64,000 nucleotides of DNA, from contig NQMI01000018.1 of the NCBI GenBank assembly GCA_002270565.1, positions 248,001 through 312,000 on the forward strand, in the 5' to 3' direction. Below the pieces are notes generated by a model. It ran no database searches. It worked only from the letters and a program-made list of their open reading frames with translations, and was not told where the DNA came from. The DNA comes from Stenocarpella maydis (taxonomy: Eukaryota > Ascomycota > Sordariomycetes > Diaporthales > Diaporthaceae). Of the stretch, positions 21,414 to 33,000 are shown piece by piece. Numbering within the stretch: position 1 is the first letter of the stretch; each line of letters opens with the position of its first letter. The position numbers were made by a program, and so were the translations under genes.

Positions 21414-24059
21414 TCAGATGATGTTGGCGATGCTTATCCTGTCCTGGCTCTTTGTCTTGCCCGTCGTGGGGCTATTGCCGTTGCTTCCTCCGCCGCTTGG
21501 TCCCGCCGCCGGGGGCACTTGGCCAATTCCTGGTTCCATCTTGACCTGTAGCGGCGGCCCCGGTGGAGCCGGCAGGGTGGCAGGGCGCGCATGGGCCCAA
21601 GGCCCGCCGCTCGCAGGAGCAGTAGGCGTAGTCGACCCGGATGACAGACCGCGGATGAGACCTTCAACCCTCTCCCATCCACCCCAGTCCCGGATCTCCT
21701 CCTCGCTGAGCCCAGCCCGAGCTTCTGTGCTGAACAGAGCTCCTTTTCCGCCCCCGGAAGCACCGCCCCGTACTAGCCCGGGGCTCGGAGACTGCTGAGC
21801 CTGTGCATCCCTTTCACCGCCGGCCCAAACCCATCCAGTCTCCGGGCCAGCCTGAAGATCCGCACTGACATACACAAGAAGCTCCTCATCCCTGAGAAGC
21901 GCGTCCTGCAGCGGGCTATGCTGTGGCCTGCCAGCGCCAGGAGGCGGCTGTGCGAGGGTCTGTGGGCTACCTCTGGCTATGTAGGCAGCATACTCGGTCT
22001 TCTTGCTCGCAAGTACGGCCGCGAAAAATGCCAGGAAACGCCCGCACGGAGTCGTAACATCTCGCCGAGCACCGATGGCAGCCAGTGCACGGATACAGGC
22101 GGTAGCTGCATCCAGATATCCTGCTAGTAACAGGAACAGCGTGCAGCGAAAGAGGTGCATGGTGAACAACGAGGTGGCTCCTTCTGGCAGCTGAGGCGTT
22201 GTTCGGGTGACGAGTGAGGCGGTTTCCAGTGCCGTGTGCGTGCACTGCTCGACCGCAGAAATACGGACGTCGGAGGGGCAGCTGGGCGTGAGGTTGTGCC
22301 TGTGGAGGACTAGACGCGCGTGGAGGAGGTAGATCAGGGGGTTGAGGAGGTGCGGGCTCAGCGGCACATGGGACGAAGGATCGCAGGCTGGGGGGAAAGT
22401 GCGCAGGCAGGACGCGAAATGCGAGTCGAAGGTTGCGAGACGGGTTGGTGCAACCACTGGGGAGGCAAGAGCCTTGTGGAGGGCGCCGTATGATCGCACC
22501 ACGTTGATGAGGGCGAGGAGCGAGTTCGTCAGAGGCTCAGCTCCTGCAGGGACGGTCATTCCGCCCTCGTGAATGTAAGCGTCGTCAACGCCTGCGGGCA
22601 GAGAGACGTCACAGTCAGAGTCGTCGATCAAAAGCGGTCTGCCCAGCTCTACAGAGAGGCTGCGGTCAAGGATGTATATCGTCCACCAGGCCCTCCGGCG
22701 CATTTCTCCCTCGATCACCGGCCACGGCCCTGATTCGGAGTAGAGTCCTATATCCTGCGCAACCCGGACGGCATTCCCCAGGCAGTTCCAGGCCGCAGAC
22801 TTGAGGTTCATCTCGGTGAGGAAGATCGACTGTAGAGTTAGCGTCCGCGCATCATCGAGAACAAAGTGGTTGTTCCACGGATCGGTCAGCTTCCGTGACA
22901 TTTCGAGGAGCTCGGCACCGCGATACGACCGTTCGCCTGGCGCATCGGGTGTGAATAGGCTGCCCACCGCCAGAACAGCAAAGAACACGGACATGAAGGA
23001 CGCAGAAACGCTCTGTAGGTTTGCCGCTCTGTACATGTCCTCGATACCTTGCTCGAAAGTGCGCCAGTGGAGTATTGGAAACATGCTGTGCGTGGAGGTA
23101 AAGTAGCTGTCAAGAAGCTGCTTCGTTGCCTGTATTGGTGGCAACTCAGGTCTCTGGGCGTCGAACAGTGTCGGTGTCAGAGAGTGGCGATATTGCGCTG
23201 GTGGCTTCCAGACACCTTTCGAGAAACTCAATAAATTCGAGCGTGCCCTTGAGAGATCGTGCATGGGCGCCGAACGCTTCCTCCTCTTTGGTTCCGCCCC
23301 AATGCTGGGAAGCTGAAGGGGTAGCTGCTCGATGCCATCGGCGTCCACGTCAAGCTGTCCATCCTTTTCAGAGATCATGCGCCGGAGACTGTTGTTCTCC
23401 CTCCGGACACGTTCGATTTGTTTCTCAAGATCTTGTACTTGCTTGATGGACGACATGCGGCGGTTCGTCTCCTTGGTGAACTGACACTTGACATTCCGGC
23501 TAGAGCATTCGGAACAGCTGGTCGTCTCTGTCGCGTCGCACTTGACCTTGCGCTCTCGGCAGGCGTCACAGCTAGGGTCTTTTCTCCTCTGACGGTAGGC
23601 TCTTTTCTGCTGCACATTGCTACTGCTGGCAGATGTCGGCGGGAGCTGGGCATTGGCTGTTCCGGGCGTGCTGGCAACAGAGTCGTTCGAAGGTAAAGAA
23701 TCCCGTCCGATCATGGTCGTCGCGGTGACTGGAGTATACGGCTGGAAGGACGAATGCTGATGAACCGGGGGCAATGGGGGGATACCAATGGGGTGTGGTG
23801 CTGGCGCGGGGTTCGACCTCGCACTTGTGCTCATCAGGCCGCCCAAGTACTGGGCAGGAGGCGCTGGGGAAGTTGCAGAAGATACTGAAGAAGAGTCGTA
23901 TGACCTTGTGGAAGGGTTGGGAGATCGAGGATATTGGTTGTGGGACGCGGCTGCCATGTTCGACGAGTCCATAGACCAGTGACTCCTGGCCTTGTTCGGC
24001 AAAGACCCCACAAGCTCCCCAATAGGCGAGATTCTGGGGAGCTGCCTGTCGAGAAACAT
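21414..24059 (-). CDS. Zn2Cys6 transcription factor with fungal-specific middle domain
   Basis: A single open frame encodes up to 881 residues; an alternative start at Met30 (23970-23972) is at least as likely, because it begins the Ser/Asn-rich leader directly. Numbered from the longer form, the binuclear zinc cluster is at 164-192 (CDAC, then KVKC, CSEC and KC), preceded by a basic stretch KRAYRQRRK and followed by a coiled coil at about 205-230 (QVQDLEKQIERVRRENNSLR). The fungal_trans region spans roughly 300-560 (HSMFPILHWRTFEQGI, then WWTIYILDRSLSVELGRP). The C-terminus is low-complexity and Gly/Pro/Ser-rich, with a terminal KSQDRISIANII. It is nuclear and DNA-binding by family. The target pathway is unknown. 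It stands alone: a 12-kb gene-free stretch lies upstream. Confidence 0.92.
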   Translation of the reverse strand: MFLDRQLPRISPIGELVGSLPNKARSHWSMDSSNMAAASHNQYPRSPNPSTRSYDSSSVSSATSPAPPAQYLGGLMSTSARSNPAPAPHPIGIPPLPPVHQHSSFQPYTPVTATTMIGRDSLPSNDSVASTPGTANAQLPPTSASSSNVQQKRAYRQRRKDPSCDACRERKVKCDATETTSCSECSSRNVKCQFTKETNRRMSSIKQVQDLEKQIERVRRENNSLRRMISEKDGQLDVDADGIEQLPLQLPSIGAEPKRRKRSAPMHDLSRARSNLLSFSKGVWKPPAQYRHSLTPTLFDAQRPELPPIQATKQLLDSYFTSTHSMFPILHWRTFEQGIEDMYRAANLQSVSASFMSVFFAVLAVGSLFTPDAPGERSYRGAELLEMSRKLTDPWNNHFVLDDARTLTLQSIFLTEMNLKSAAWNCLGNAVRVAQDIGLYSESGPWPVIEGEMRRRAWWTIYILDRSLSVELGRPLLIDDSDCDVSLPAGVDDAYIHEGGMTVPAGAEPLTNSLLALINVVRSYGALHKALASPVVAPTRLATFDSHFASCLRTFPPACDPSSHVPLSPHLLNPLIYLLHARLVLHRHNLTPSCPSDVRISAVEQCTHTALETASLVTRTTPQLPEGATSLFTMHLFRCTLFLLLAGYLDAATACIRALAAIGARRDVTTPCGRFLAFFAAVLASKKTEYAAYIARGSPQTLAQPPPGAGRPQHSPLQDALLRDEELLVYVSADLQAGPETGWVWAGGERDAQAQQSPSPGLVRGGASGGGKGALFSTEARAGLSEEEIRDWGGWERVEGLIRGLSSGSTTPTAPASGGPWAHARPATLPAPPGPPLQVKMEPGIGQVPPAAGPSGGGSNGNSPTTGKTKSQDRISIANII

Positions 24060-27000
24060 ACAGAGTTATATTCCTGGGTGGTCCCTCCTTGACTTCTGTT
24101 CTTGGTCAGCCGGACCAGAGGATGAACCGTAGGTGAACTGAGGTCGCGACTAGGAGGCGGATTCGCTTCCCATTTACCAGCCTCCCTCCACGGATAGCAA
24201 ACCAAGACCCCGTTTGGTCTGGTCCACAGAGAACCTGGTCGCTGTCTACCTCCTCGATCAGAATTGGCAGTTTAGATATGTCTCAAGTACTCTCCCCCCC
24301 AATGTGTGAGGGGCACAAGCAGGCGTGTCCTCTCTGGCGGCCACTTCACAGTGCTACAGTCCCTGTGCAGCCCCGATGTATTCTGGTGCGTGGTGTCATA
24401 CAGCTGCTCGGCAGACTTCCTCTTCAGTTCGCCCCCGTGACTATTTTATTTCACAGTCGGGTTAGATGGGACACCGTCCGTCGTGGAGCACGTCGACAAG
24501 CGCAGTGCTGCATCTGCTGGTATGCGGCTGCCCAGGTGAGTGAAATCTCGTCCCAAAGCTGCCGAAGGAGGTACCTCGCAGCGTCTTCCGTGAACGGATG
24601 AGTTTGACAACGGATTGACGTTCGGCGACACAATATCCGCAGCTAATCTCGCAGACTCCCTTCCGTACGAGAGATGCAGGCCAGTTTCACCGGGCCGCCA
24701 GGCTGCAGAGCTAAGCAGGCTAGAAACAGCTCCGGAATGAGTCGGCAACCAGAAAGAGGATCCTGCCGATGAAGATCGAGAGACATGCAAGTTTAGGAGA
24801 CAGGGCTTGTGCAGGTGATGACAAGACAGGGGAAAAGGAGGAGTCTAGGCCTATGGGGGTGACTAGAGGAGGAGACGCCTACTAGTATGTCGAAGGAAGT
24901 GTCGACGAGTACAATGGCACCGAGGTCAACTTAGTTTGGCTTCAGAGAGTGAGTGCAAGGATATCTCCGTCAATCCATGCAAGCTTGACTTTGGCCTGCC
25001 ATGATAAGTTGGGGCCCGTAAGTGGAGATGGATGTGGAGGGAGGAGCTGTCTCGCCTGTCTCGGTACGTACTGCTACCCTGCCCTGTACGTACGTAGCAG
25101 TATGCAGTAGGCACTATGCACGCCGTCTGCGACTCTGCGTGGTCCCTCCAGTCAGGGGTTGCAGCGTGCCGGGGCCCTCCGCGTGTTAACGCTGAATCGG
25201 AAGAATTATCTGGAGAGATGAATACTCTAGGCCCACTTGACGAGGGGCCCCTTGGCACACAGTGGCCAGGGCAAACCAAGAGATCTTGAATGATGTTCAA
25301 CAACCGGCATTGCTGGCGTGTTTCGCGGCCCAAGGGGCTGTGGGCAGGCGTTTTCTTGTCTGACCTGTGTGCTTGCTAGTCATGGACCCCAGGGCGAGCC
25401 CCTCCCCCATACATAGTAGTCCGTCCATCCAGCATATGCAGTCGAAGTGCCCGCCGCTACGTTAGTTAATGCGGGTGTGCAGCTAAGCCATGGGCCGGTC
25501 ATTGTTGCTATATTCCTGGTGCTGACAAGCCAGCCAGCCGGCCACTTTGCTGCCTCCCAGCCCTAGGGATTAGAAACGTTGTCGCTTCCGGACGACTGAT
25601 ACCTCTGCACTTCGGGGCGTGCTGGTTGGCCCGCGATCCGGTCACGCTAGGCTTATACGCAGATCAGCCGGTATTGGCGGTCTTCGCGGTGCCCCTCTTC
25701 ACCGGGACATCTTGGGCAGGTGAGCGGGCAGTTGGCTGGTCGGGCGACGATACTTCATGGCGTTGCAGGATGTTACACTCAAGACTGATGAACATACTGA
25801 AGTATTCAAACATTAGGTGCCATGCGGCTTCCTACCCCTTTTCTGACATGTGGGTGCCACGCTTCTAATTTTGACAAGGTTTCAACTCATGTCGAGCTAG
25901 AGGGGTGCCGAAATCATGTTCATGCACCGGGGCACCCCTACACGGCCTGCGCTTCGGCTGTCGTTCTGAATGGATACCTGTGAATGGCTACCACGGAGGC
26001 TTGAACGGACGGACCTAGACCTTGCAGGTGCATGCGTCGCCGGCATTGTGTTCCTATTACACAGTAGCTAGGAAAATGGTGTCAGACGTGTGGAATTGTG
26101 GGCATGGTCCAAGGCCGTACGGGTACTAGATACCTCTGCTAGTAGATGGCTGTAGCCGCGACGCTCCGTGCGCTACCCGTGGCGGCCGTTGATGACTTGC
26201 GGCCGTTGTTTGCTGGAGAAATTGTCGGCCTGGCCGCCGGAACCGTGCTAGTAGTACTCCTAGTGTGTTCTTTGCGTTTACAAGGTTGCCGCTCTTGGTT
26301 CGGCACATAATATGGTGTGCGCATTTTTACCAAAGCTTCCATCCAAACCCTGTGCGAATTGTCTTGCACAGCGAGAGGCGTTGGTACAACCCGTACACCA
26401 CCACCTTCGGGCCTGGTTGGCCTGCCCTGGAGTGAGAATCTGACTGACCTTGTTGTCCGTCGGACCGCATCGGGGCCGGGTACCAGAGTCCTGTGCCATG
26501 GCTTGCTAGCGATTGGCGGGCCCAGAGATCGGGGATTTTACTGACAGCGACAGCCGCACCGGCAAATTTTCCCCACTGCCGGGTCGAGTCTCCCTACACT
26601 AGAATGGACATGGCTGTGGACGTGTGGAATGGATCCAGATCCTCCTCGCTTCCATGAATGAAACAAGGCAGGAGTTCGGCAACGCGGAGTCCCACACAAC
26701 TCGAGATTGAGATATCAGGGGTTTTAGCGACGTCGCCGAGCCTCTCTTGCAGCACTGCCCTCGCCGTACATCATATGTATGTCGGGCGGAGTACCGCCTA
26801 CCAAGCTGTCCGGCGTGGCTGGCCTGGCAAAGCTGTCCGCCGGCCCTGTGGCGTGATTTCCCGCGCACCTGCGTAGGGTTATTAGCGTCCTAGCAGCTGC
26901 ACCATGCCAGAGGTGGCAGCCAAGAGGACCAAGTCGGCTGGTCGTGCTCACTCATCGCGCAACGGCTGCTTGCTCCCTGTTCGTGGCCGTCAGTGCAGGC

Positions 27001-30000
27001 GCGAAGGGGTGACAGGCTCCTGGCGCAGGCACCTCAAACGCGTGGCGTCCGATGGCGCCGCCGCCGCCAACTTTGACAGGAATTATTGCTGCTGGAGCGC
27101 GTTTCTTGGAGTAGGCCAGGGATATTTGGCCAATTTGAGACTGCTTCCTGGCCTGCTGGCTGTGGCAGACCCAGTGGATGCAGTGTATGCATCTAGTGTA
27201 CATAGTAGTAAGGGGTGGGAGTTGGTTTGGTTGGAACCCACTCTATACTACACTACACGCCACTGCTCCGACTTGGCTTTTCCCAGGCACAAGGGGGATG
27301 CGGGAAAGCTGGCAACGTGCCGGAGTGATCCATGTATCACAGTACACATGGCCATGCGATACTGTAGGTGGAACACATCTGCTATAGGATAGCGCGTAGA
27401 CCCTGTAGCAAGGACCAGGTGGAACTTCCCGTGTGGGAGCTGGAACAAGTCTCCGAGCAGTGACAAGGGAAGGGACTGGGGGCTTGCTGGCCAGTGGACC
27501 CGAACAGCCCCCGACATATGGTGTAGCCGTACGGAAGTCAACCGTATGGCCCAGGGGAGCACCGTATCCCGCTGCACACGGAGGTCTAGAGCCTGTCCGA
27601 CGTTGTGCCAGATCCAAGTACCGGAGCCCAGCAGTGGCAGACTATTGCGATCTACCAAGACGACCTTGTTGAGTTTTCGTGGTGCACTGCGGCACTTGTT
27701 GGACATGATGTCTGTGTCACAGAATGAGACCGGCAAGTGTTGAGTGTTGTCTGTTCCTCGGTACTCCGCCCCCCGAGCGATTGTGTTGGGCTCTGGTGCC
27801 ATAGATCAAACTCGGAGCTCAGTTGGCCTTGTTGGGACAGCTGAGCCTCCCACCCTAGGAGGCGTCTATGAAAAGCCACAGTTTTGGTCTGGGCGCGTGG
27901 CTGTCACCGTGACCTCGTTCCGTCGCTAGCAGGCCTGGGCGGTGACTAAGATTGGATAAGGCGTACCACGCAGGCATTGTTAACGTTAATTGGACGAAGG
28001 CGAAACGGCAGAGAGCATGAAATGGGAAGACGACGACATGGAGCCTACCCTGGCCTCTTGGCTGACATTTGGCCCGACGGAGGCAGGCCTGGCACTGCGC
28101 AGACAGACGCGGGTGTTTGGTAGCGTGGGAGTGTGGCTGACCCTCCTGGCACCCGGGCCCGACGGTGTAGTACGAAATGAAATGGTCAACGCCAGGGCCC
28201 GTGTGCTGTGTTCTCCGAGTCTCCGAGGACGACCAAGAGGGTGGTGAGTGTTTGGCCTGGGCGTGCCCCGGTGCGCCATGTGCAACCAGGCTGGACTGGT
28301 CGATCCGCCATCACCAAAGCGCCGGGTTCATCCACACAGCCAAGTGCTGATTTGACCATGCCGCTTGGGTGCGTGGGGCGCGGCATTGACAGAGGGCTGC
28401 GACGTTCTGGACGCATAGCACTGCTCTAGTGTACATGGTATATATGTAGCGCCTGGCCGAGTGGGCTGTTTGCTTGCAAGCTCGGTCATTGCGTTGATCT
28501 TGATTGTGATCTTGATTGTGATCTTGATTGTGATCTTGATGTTTTGGTCTCGCCCTCGGTAGGCACCTCCTCAGCGTCAGCAGACTCGGACTCTGGGCTG
28601 TCTGGTCAGCAAGATGGCCGACGCCACACCATGCAACTTGGGGGCGACGATCTCGCGGGAAGAGCGAAAGCTCGCGGAGGGGAGGGTACCCATATCCTGG
28701 CAACAGGGTATCTGCCCTCCATGTGCACACTAGTGTGTATTGTCGGGACTGTCTGCCCATGTCCGTCTTGCAGAGGGAGGTGATGTGCGGTGGACTTTTC
28801 CGTGCGGCAGGCTGGAGCGAGCGGGCGAGGCAACCGAAGTGCAGTGGTTCCCCACACGGGATGCGAGTGCCAGGCAGCCTGAGGCAGGTACCACGTACCT
28901 GCTACGCAGCAGCCCTCGACATCTGCGCACACGACGAGGTCGCCTGGACCTTTGTCTGCCCCCAACAAGCCCTCTGAAGCCTCACCCATGTTGTGTTCGC
29001 TTCATTTGAAGCCCAGCAGCCAACCCAGACCTCCATCCACACCGGCGACGGGACGCCCGTGGCCGTGGCCGTGGCTGTGGTGGCCCGGACTGCGACCTCG
29101 ATCGGAACGTCGACTCATCAACCCTCCGCCGGGGAGCGTGTCCGCGCCTCACAGCCCAGGCGAATCATGCACGACATCGAGGACTGCACAGCCAACGAGG
29201 CAATACTACGCTGGTGCCATGTGCTCCCAACGCTACGGGTCGCTTTCCTGCCTGCCCGTCTCGTCTCATTTCATCTCATTTCTCGCTTCTGACAGCCTGC
29301 CGGCGCTTTCTCTACCTGCCTCTTCCCACACGCGACCGTCATCGAGGCGATATGCGTCACAGATTGTCACAGCCAACACGAAGCAGCTCTGGGCAATAGG
29401 GAACCAGTTCCCATTGTTGGGCCAAGTCACGCGCCGTCGGGCAAAATAGGATCCAAATTCCCGGGCATGCCACGCAATTGACACTCGCCTGCCTGTCCGG
29501 CATGTGCGAGGCTGTCATAAACGACAGGCCATATCCGACATCTCGCGCTTCACTGAAAAGGGAAGTCGATCGCGCGTCGTACGCTAGGATTTGTCTGGGG
29601 CACATCAATATCGAGACCCACGGTCCAGAACATTACTGGTCACGGTATCTGTACCAGCAGACCAACTCATGCCTGTTTGCACCCAACATCGCCCTCCGAG
29701 GCCACGAATGAGACCTCGGCCATCAATCAAGGGGGTGCCCTGTCACCGTCTTGTGAGCGCTAGCGGGAGGGATTTGTAGGATGGCTGGATGGGTGCCATG
29801 GTCGGCTGGCTTCAGCGCCGATAGAACAATCGCTTCGCTTCTCCGGCCGGAGGGCTCACACATGCATGTTGCCATACAGCCTCTGCCTCCGCTGCACTCC
29901 GCGCCCGAGCCTCTACATGAAACCCTGTTGGGCTGTACATACGTGTGCACTGCATAGTACTGTACAGCAGCTAGCTGCCTTTGATGCAAGGTTGTCGGTG

Positions 30001-33000
30001 TACCGAGTAGGCTACAACCCCACAAGGCCCTGGCGTGGCTTTGTTGAACCCCCAGACAGCAGGAATGACGGCCGGTTGGCCGGATGCCGATAAAGGTGGT
30101 CCTGCGGGCCCTTTCGCCGTTGATATGCGCCCTGGCTTAAGCCTGGCTAGTCTGGTCGTCCACCGGCCGACTAGCCTACCAGCCCGCAACACTCTCCGGA
30201 TCACCACATTGGGCATGGCTGGGTGACAGACCCGAATGCCGTTATTCAGAGCCAAGCCCGCTACATGCCCAACACATCAAGTCAGACCGACCGCCTTTGG
30301 TTCGAGAGTGCTGTACCAGCGCCATTTTATAACGCACCATTCGAGATGGAGCAAAGTCTGGTCACGCTTACGAGACCCAGGTTGTCGTCCAACCTGGATT
30401 GTATATCAATTCTTGGCAAGCCACGTACAATGGCAAAGGAACCGAGTCGGACGTTTTACTCGTTCTAGATCGCTAACGAATGATGTTGGGCGTGAACACG
30501 GGGTCGGGGGCTCAGCTGATGGAGGCTTGGGTACGAATACAACTCCGCACACAGTCGTACCGGATAAGCCTTCCTCCGCTAAAGCTCCGCCTCGGAACGG
30601 CACACGGGCGAGTCGTCTCGACTCCGCTACCAGCTCCGCTTTGAGTGAACCGACTCGCCTCGCTCTGAGCAGGACTGCCAGGTGCAGACCAAATCACTGC
30701 AAGACCCCCCGGAAGCTAGTGTAGTGTACACAGGCCACTGCCCGTGCAGAAACCCACATTCCACAGCTTCGGTACTGAGGTGGCTTTGCGGCAACCTCGA
30801 GCCAAGACACGCAGTAGCGCGGCCCACCCTGCCCACCAAAAACCCAAGTCAGACAGTATGGCGATGACTTTATGACCCGCAGCCAATTGATGCAGTCCTC
30901 TGCGCGAGGTGGCAGAGTCGAATGGTTGGAACCCATGAGCCTGGCGGTCGTTCACTCAGCGGCACCCTGCATAACCACCAACATGTGCTGCAGGGTAGCC
31001 ATCTCAATGTAAGCACTGATATCCGCCACGGGCCCAACTTGCTCTTCACTTAGACGCCTTGTGGCGCTTAAGGCGCAAACCAGAAACATGACAGAACGGC
31101 AAACGCCATTGGTGCAACAACGGGTGACACAAAGTTCGAGACCCCTGGCTTCCGGCTCTGGCCTACCGCTTGCCACGCATACGTCCTCTGGCATGGCGGA
31201 TGAGGCTTTGCACCGGTTTGCCAGAGCATCCATCCTGTTGACAAAGTCGCAAGTATACAGGCGTGGGGCTCAGTTTGCCACGAACCCAAAGAATGATCGA
31301 ACAAATCCATCTGCACTGGGCTTCCGGCGCAGGAGTTATCCACTTAGTCTCAGAGCCTTGTTCCGTCATTCCAACGTCATTTTCAAGACTACTTTCGATA
31401 ATCGTTGTCATATAGCCCCACGTTCTATACTAGTAGTGTATAGAAGCGGCGGCTACCCAGCAGGGGCTATCGGGGGTGTGACTCGTACGTCTGAGGATCT
31501 CGCGGAGTACAGTACATAGTACGTTACCAACAGGGCACTGCGACCCTTCGACATGGCCCCCCTTCGGCACAATCCAAAACACGTGGACAGTGTGACGGGT
31601 AAGCTGCCTGATCAGGCCTTTTGGCCCGGCCACTACTTGGAAGGCAGCCGATTGCCGAAAATCCAGCGCGCTGCGAGGGGAGATCGACAAAGTAACTTTG
31701 TTGAAAATAGCTTAACCGGATTGCCGTCCTGTAGCTGACAGTGGGTTGGCAGCAACACCACCGGAGAGCGCGTTGTCCTTGCCAATCCCAGCCAAGAGAT
31801 TCTGACTTCTCCAGAAGATTTCTTCTTCAAGCAAGGTCCAAGATCCGTCGTCTCAACGGGCGCGAACCCAACGCAGATGACCGAGCATTGAAACAGAAGG
31901 GTCGCTGCCGATCCTCAGCTTCGGGCAGGCATTAGCCTTGTTCGAGACACTGATCGCCGGCGGCTCTCGACGGAATCGTGATTACTGAGCACCTGGGTCA
32001 AGGCTTGCCGACACGGGCAGTCATCCGCGTGCTCAGAGTGGGCCAAGGTTCAGCGAAGACATCCACTTTGCAACGCGCATGAGTCGTGACCGACTTCTTT
32101 GCTGACTGCCTCCGGTCGTGGGTACCAGCGGACGCGCACCACCACGTCGGGCCGCCGGGCTTTTGAGCACTTGAGCCACCAAGACATTTTGTATACGAAC
32201 AAGGCCGTCTGGATTGTGCTGGGGCAAGCGGTCACCCACGACTTCAGGGGATGCGAGATCCAGCGGCGCTACCGCTGCTCACTACTGTGTGCCTGTTGGG
32301 GCCGCGTCGTCAGTGCGCCCAGTCCAGGACCCCACGAACCAATAGGGCCCTTGCCGTCATAGAAGGCATCTCTGGCCTTCCTTGCGGACCGCTACAGTTG
32401 CCGAGCCTTCTGCTTGTCTAAGCGATGCGGCAGTGGGCCTACCAAGAAACCTTCCGAGGCCCTTGCCTGGCTTCTGTTGCCGAGTTGAGTGCGGCCTGCA
32501 GGATTCCACCAATTGACGTACACTAGTATACGAGAAGACTACTCCGTATACCCTCTGATACAATAGCAGTGGCCAAAGTCCTGGGATTTCGATTCAGGAA
32601 AGCCTCGCTAATCCCATTGTCAGGGCGCCCCTCTAGGCGCCGGGACGTAGGGAACTGGATTATCGAGATGCCCCTGTGTCTTTTATACCCCAGGTTTTAG
32701 TGTACACAATGCAGCGGCCGCAGTCGGTCATCCTGCAACCTCCACGCCGAAGGACGAACAGACGCTGCGACGCTGACCAGGCAGCCCGGACTATCCGAGA
32801 AGTAGCCAGGTCGAGGTCTACTTTGTCAAGACATCCATCGTTCATGTCGGATCTGTTTGTGACGTACCGTCTTCCACGGCGAGGGCATGTCCTCTGGAAA
32901 CAACGTAATGTGCTGCCAGTCCATGCTCCACTCCTGCTACAAGCCCATGACCATTTCCAGCACCGGGACTGCTATACTCGAAACGGCATGCTCGACTGCT

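Noticed and set aside
28450..28490. tRNA-like string (GGCCGAGTGG)
   Set aside because: No matching acceptor stem, anticodon arm or T-arm follows; not a tRNA gene.
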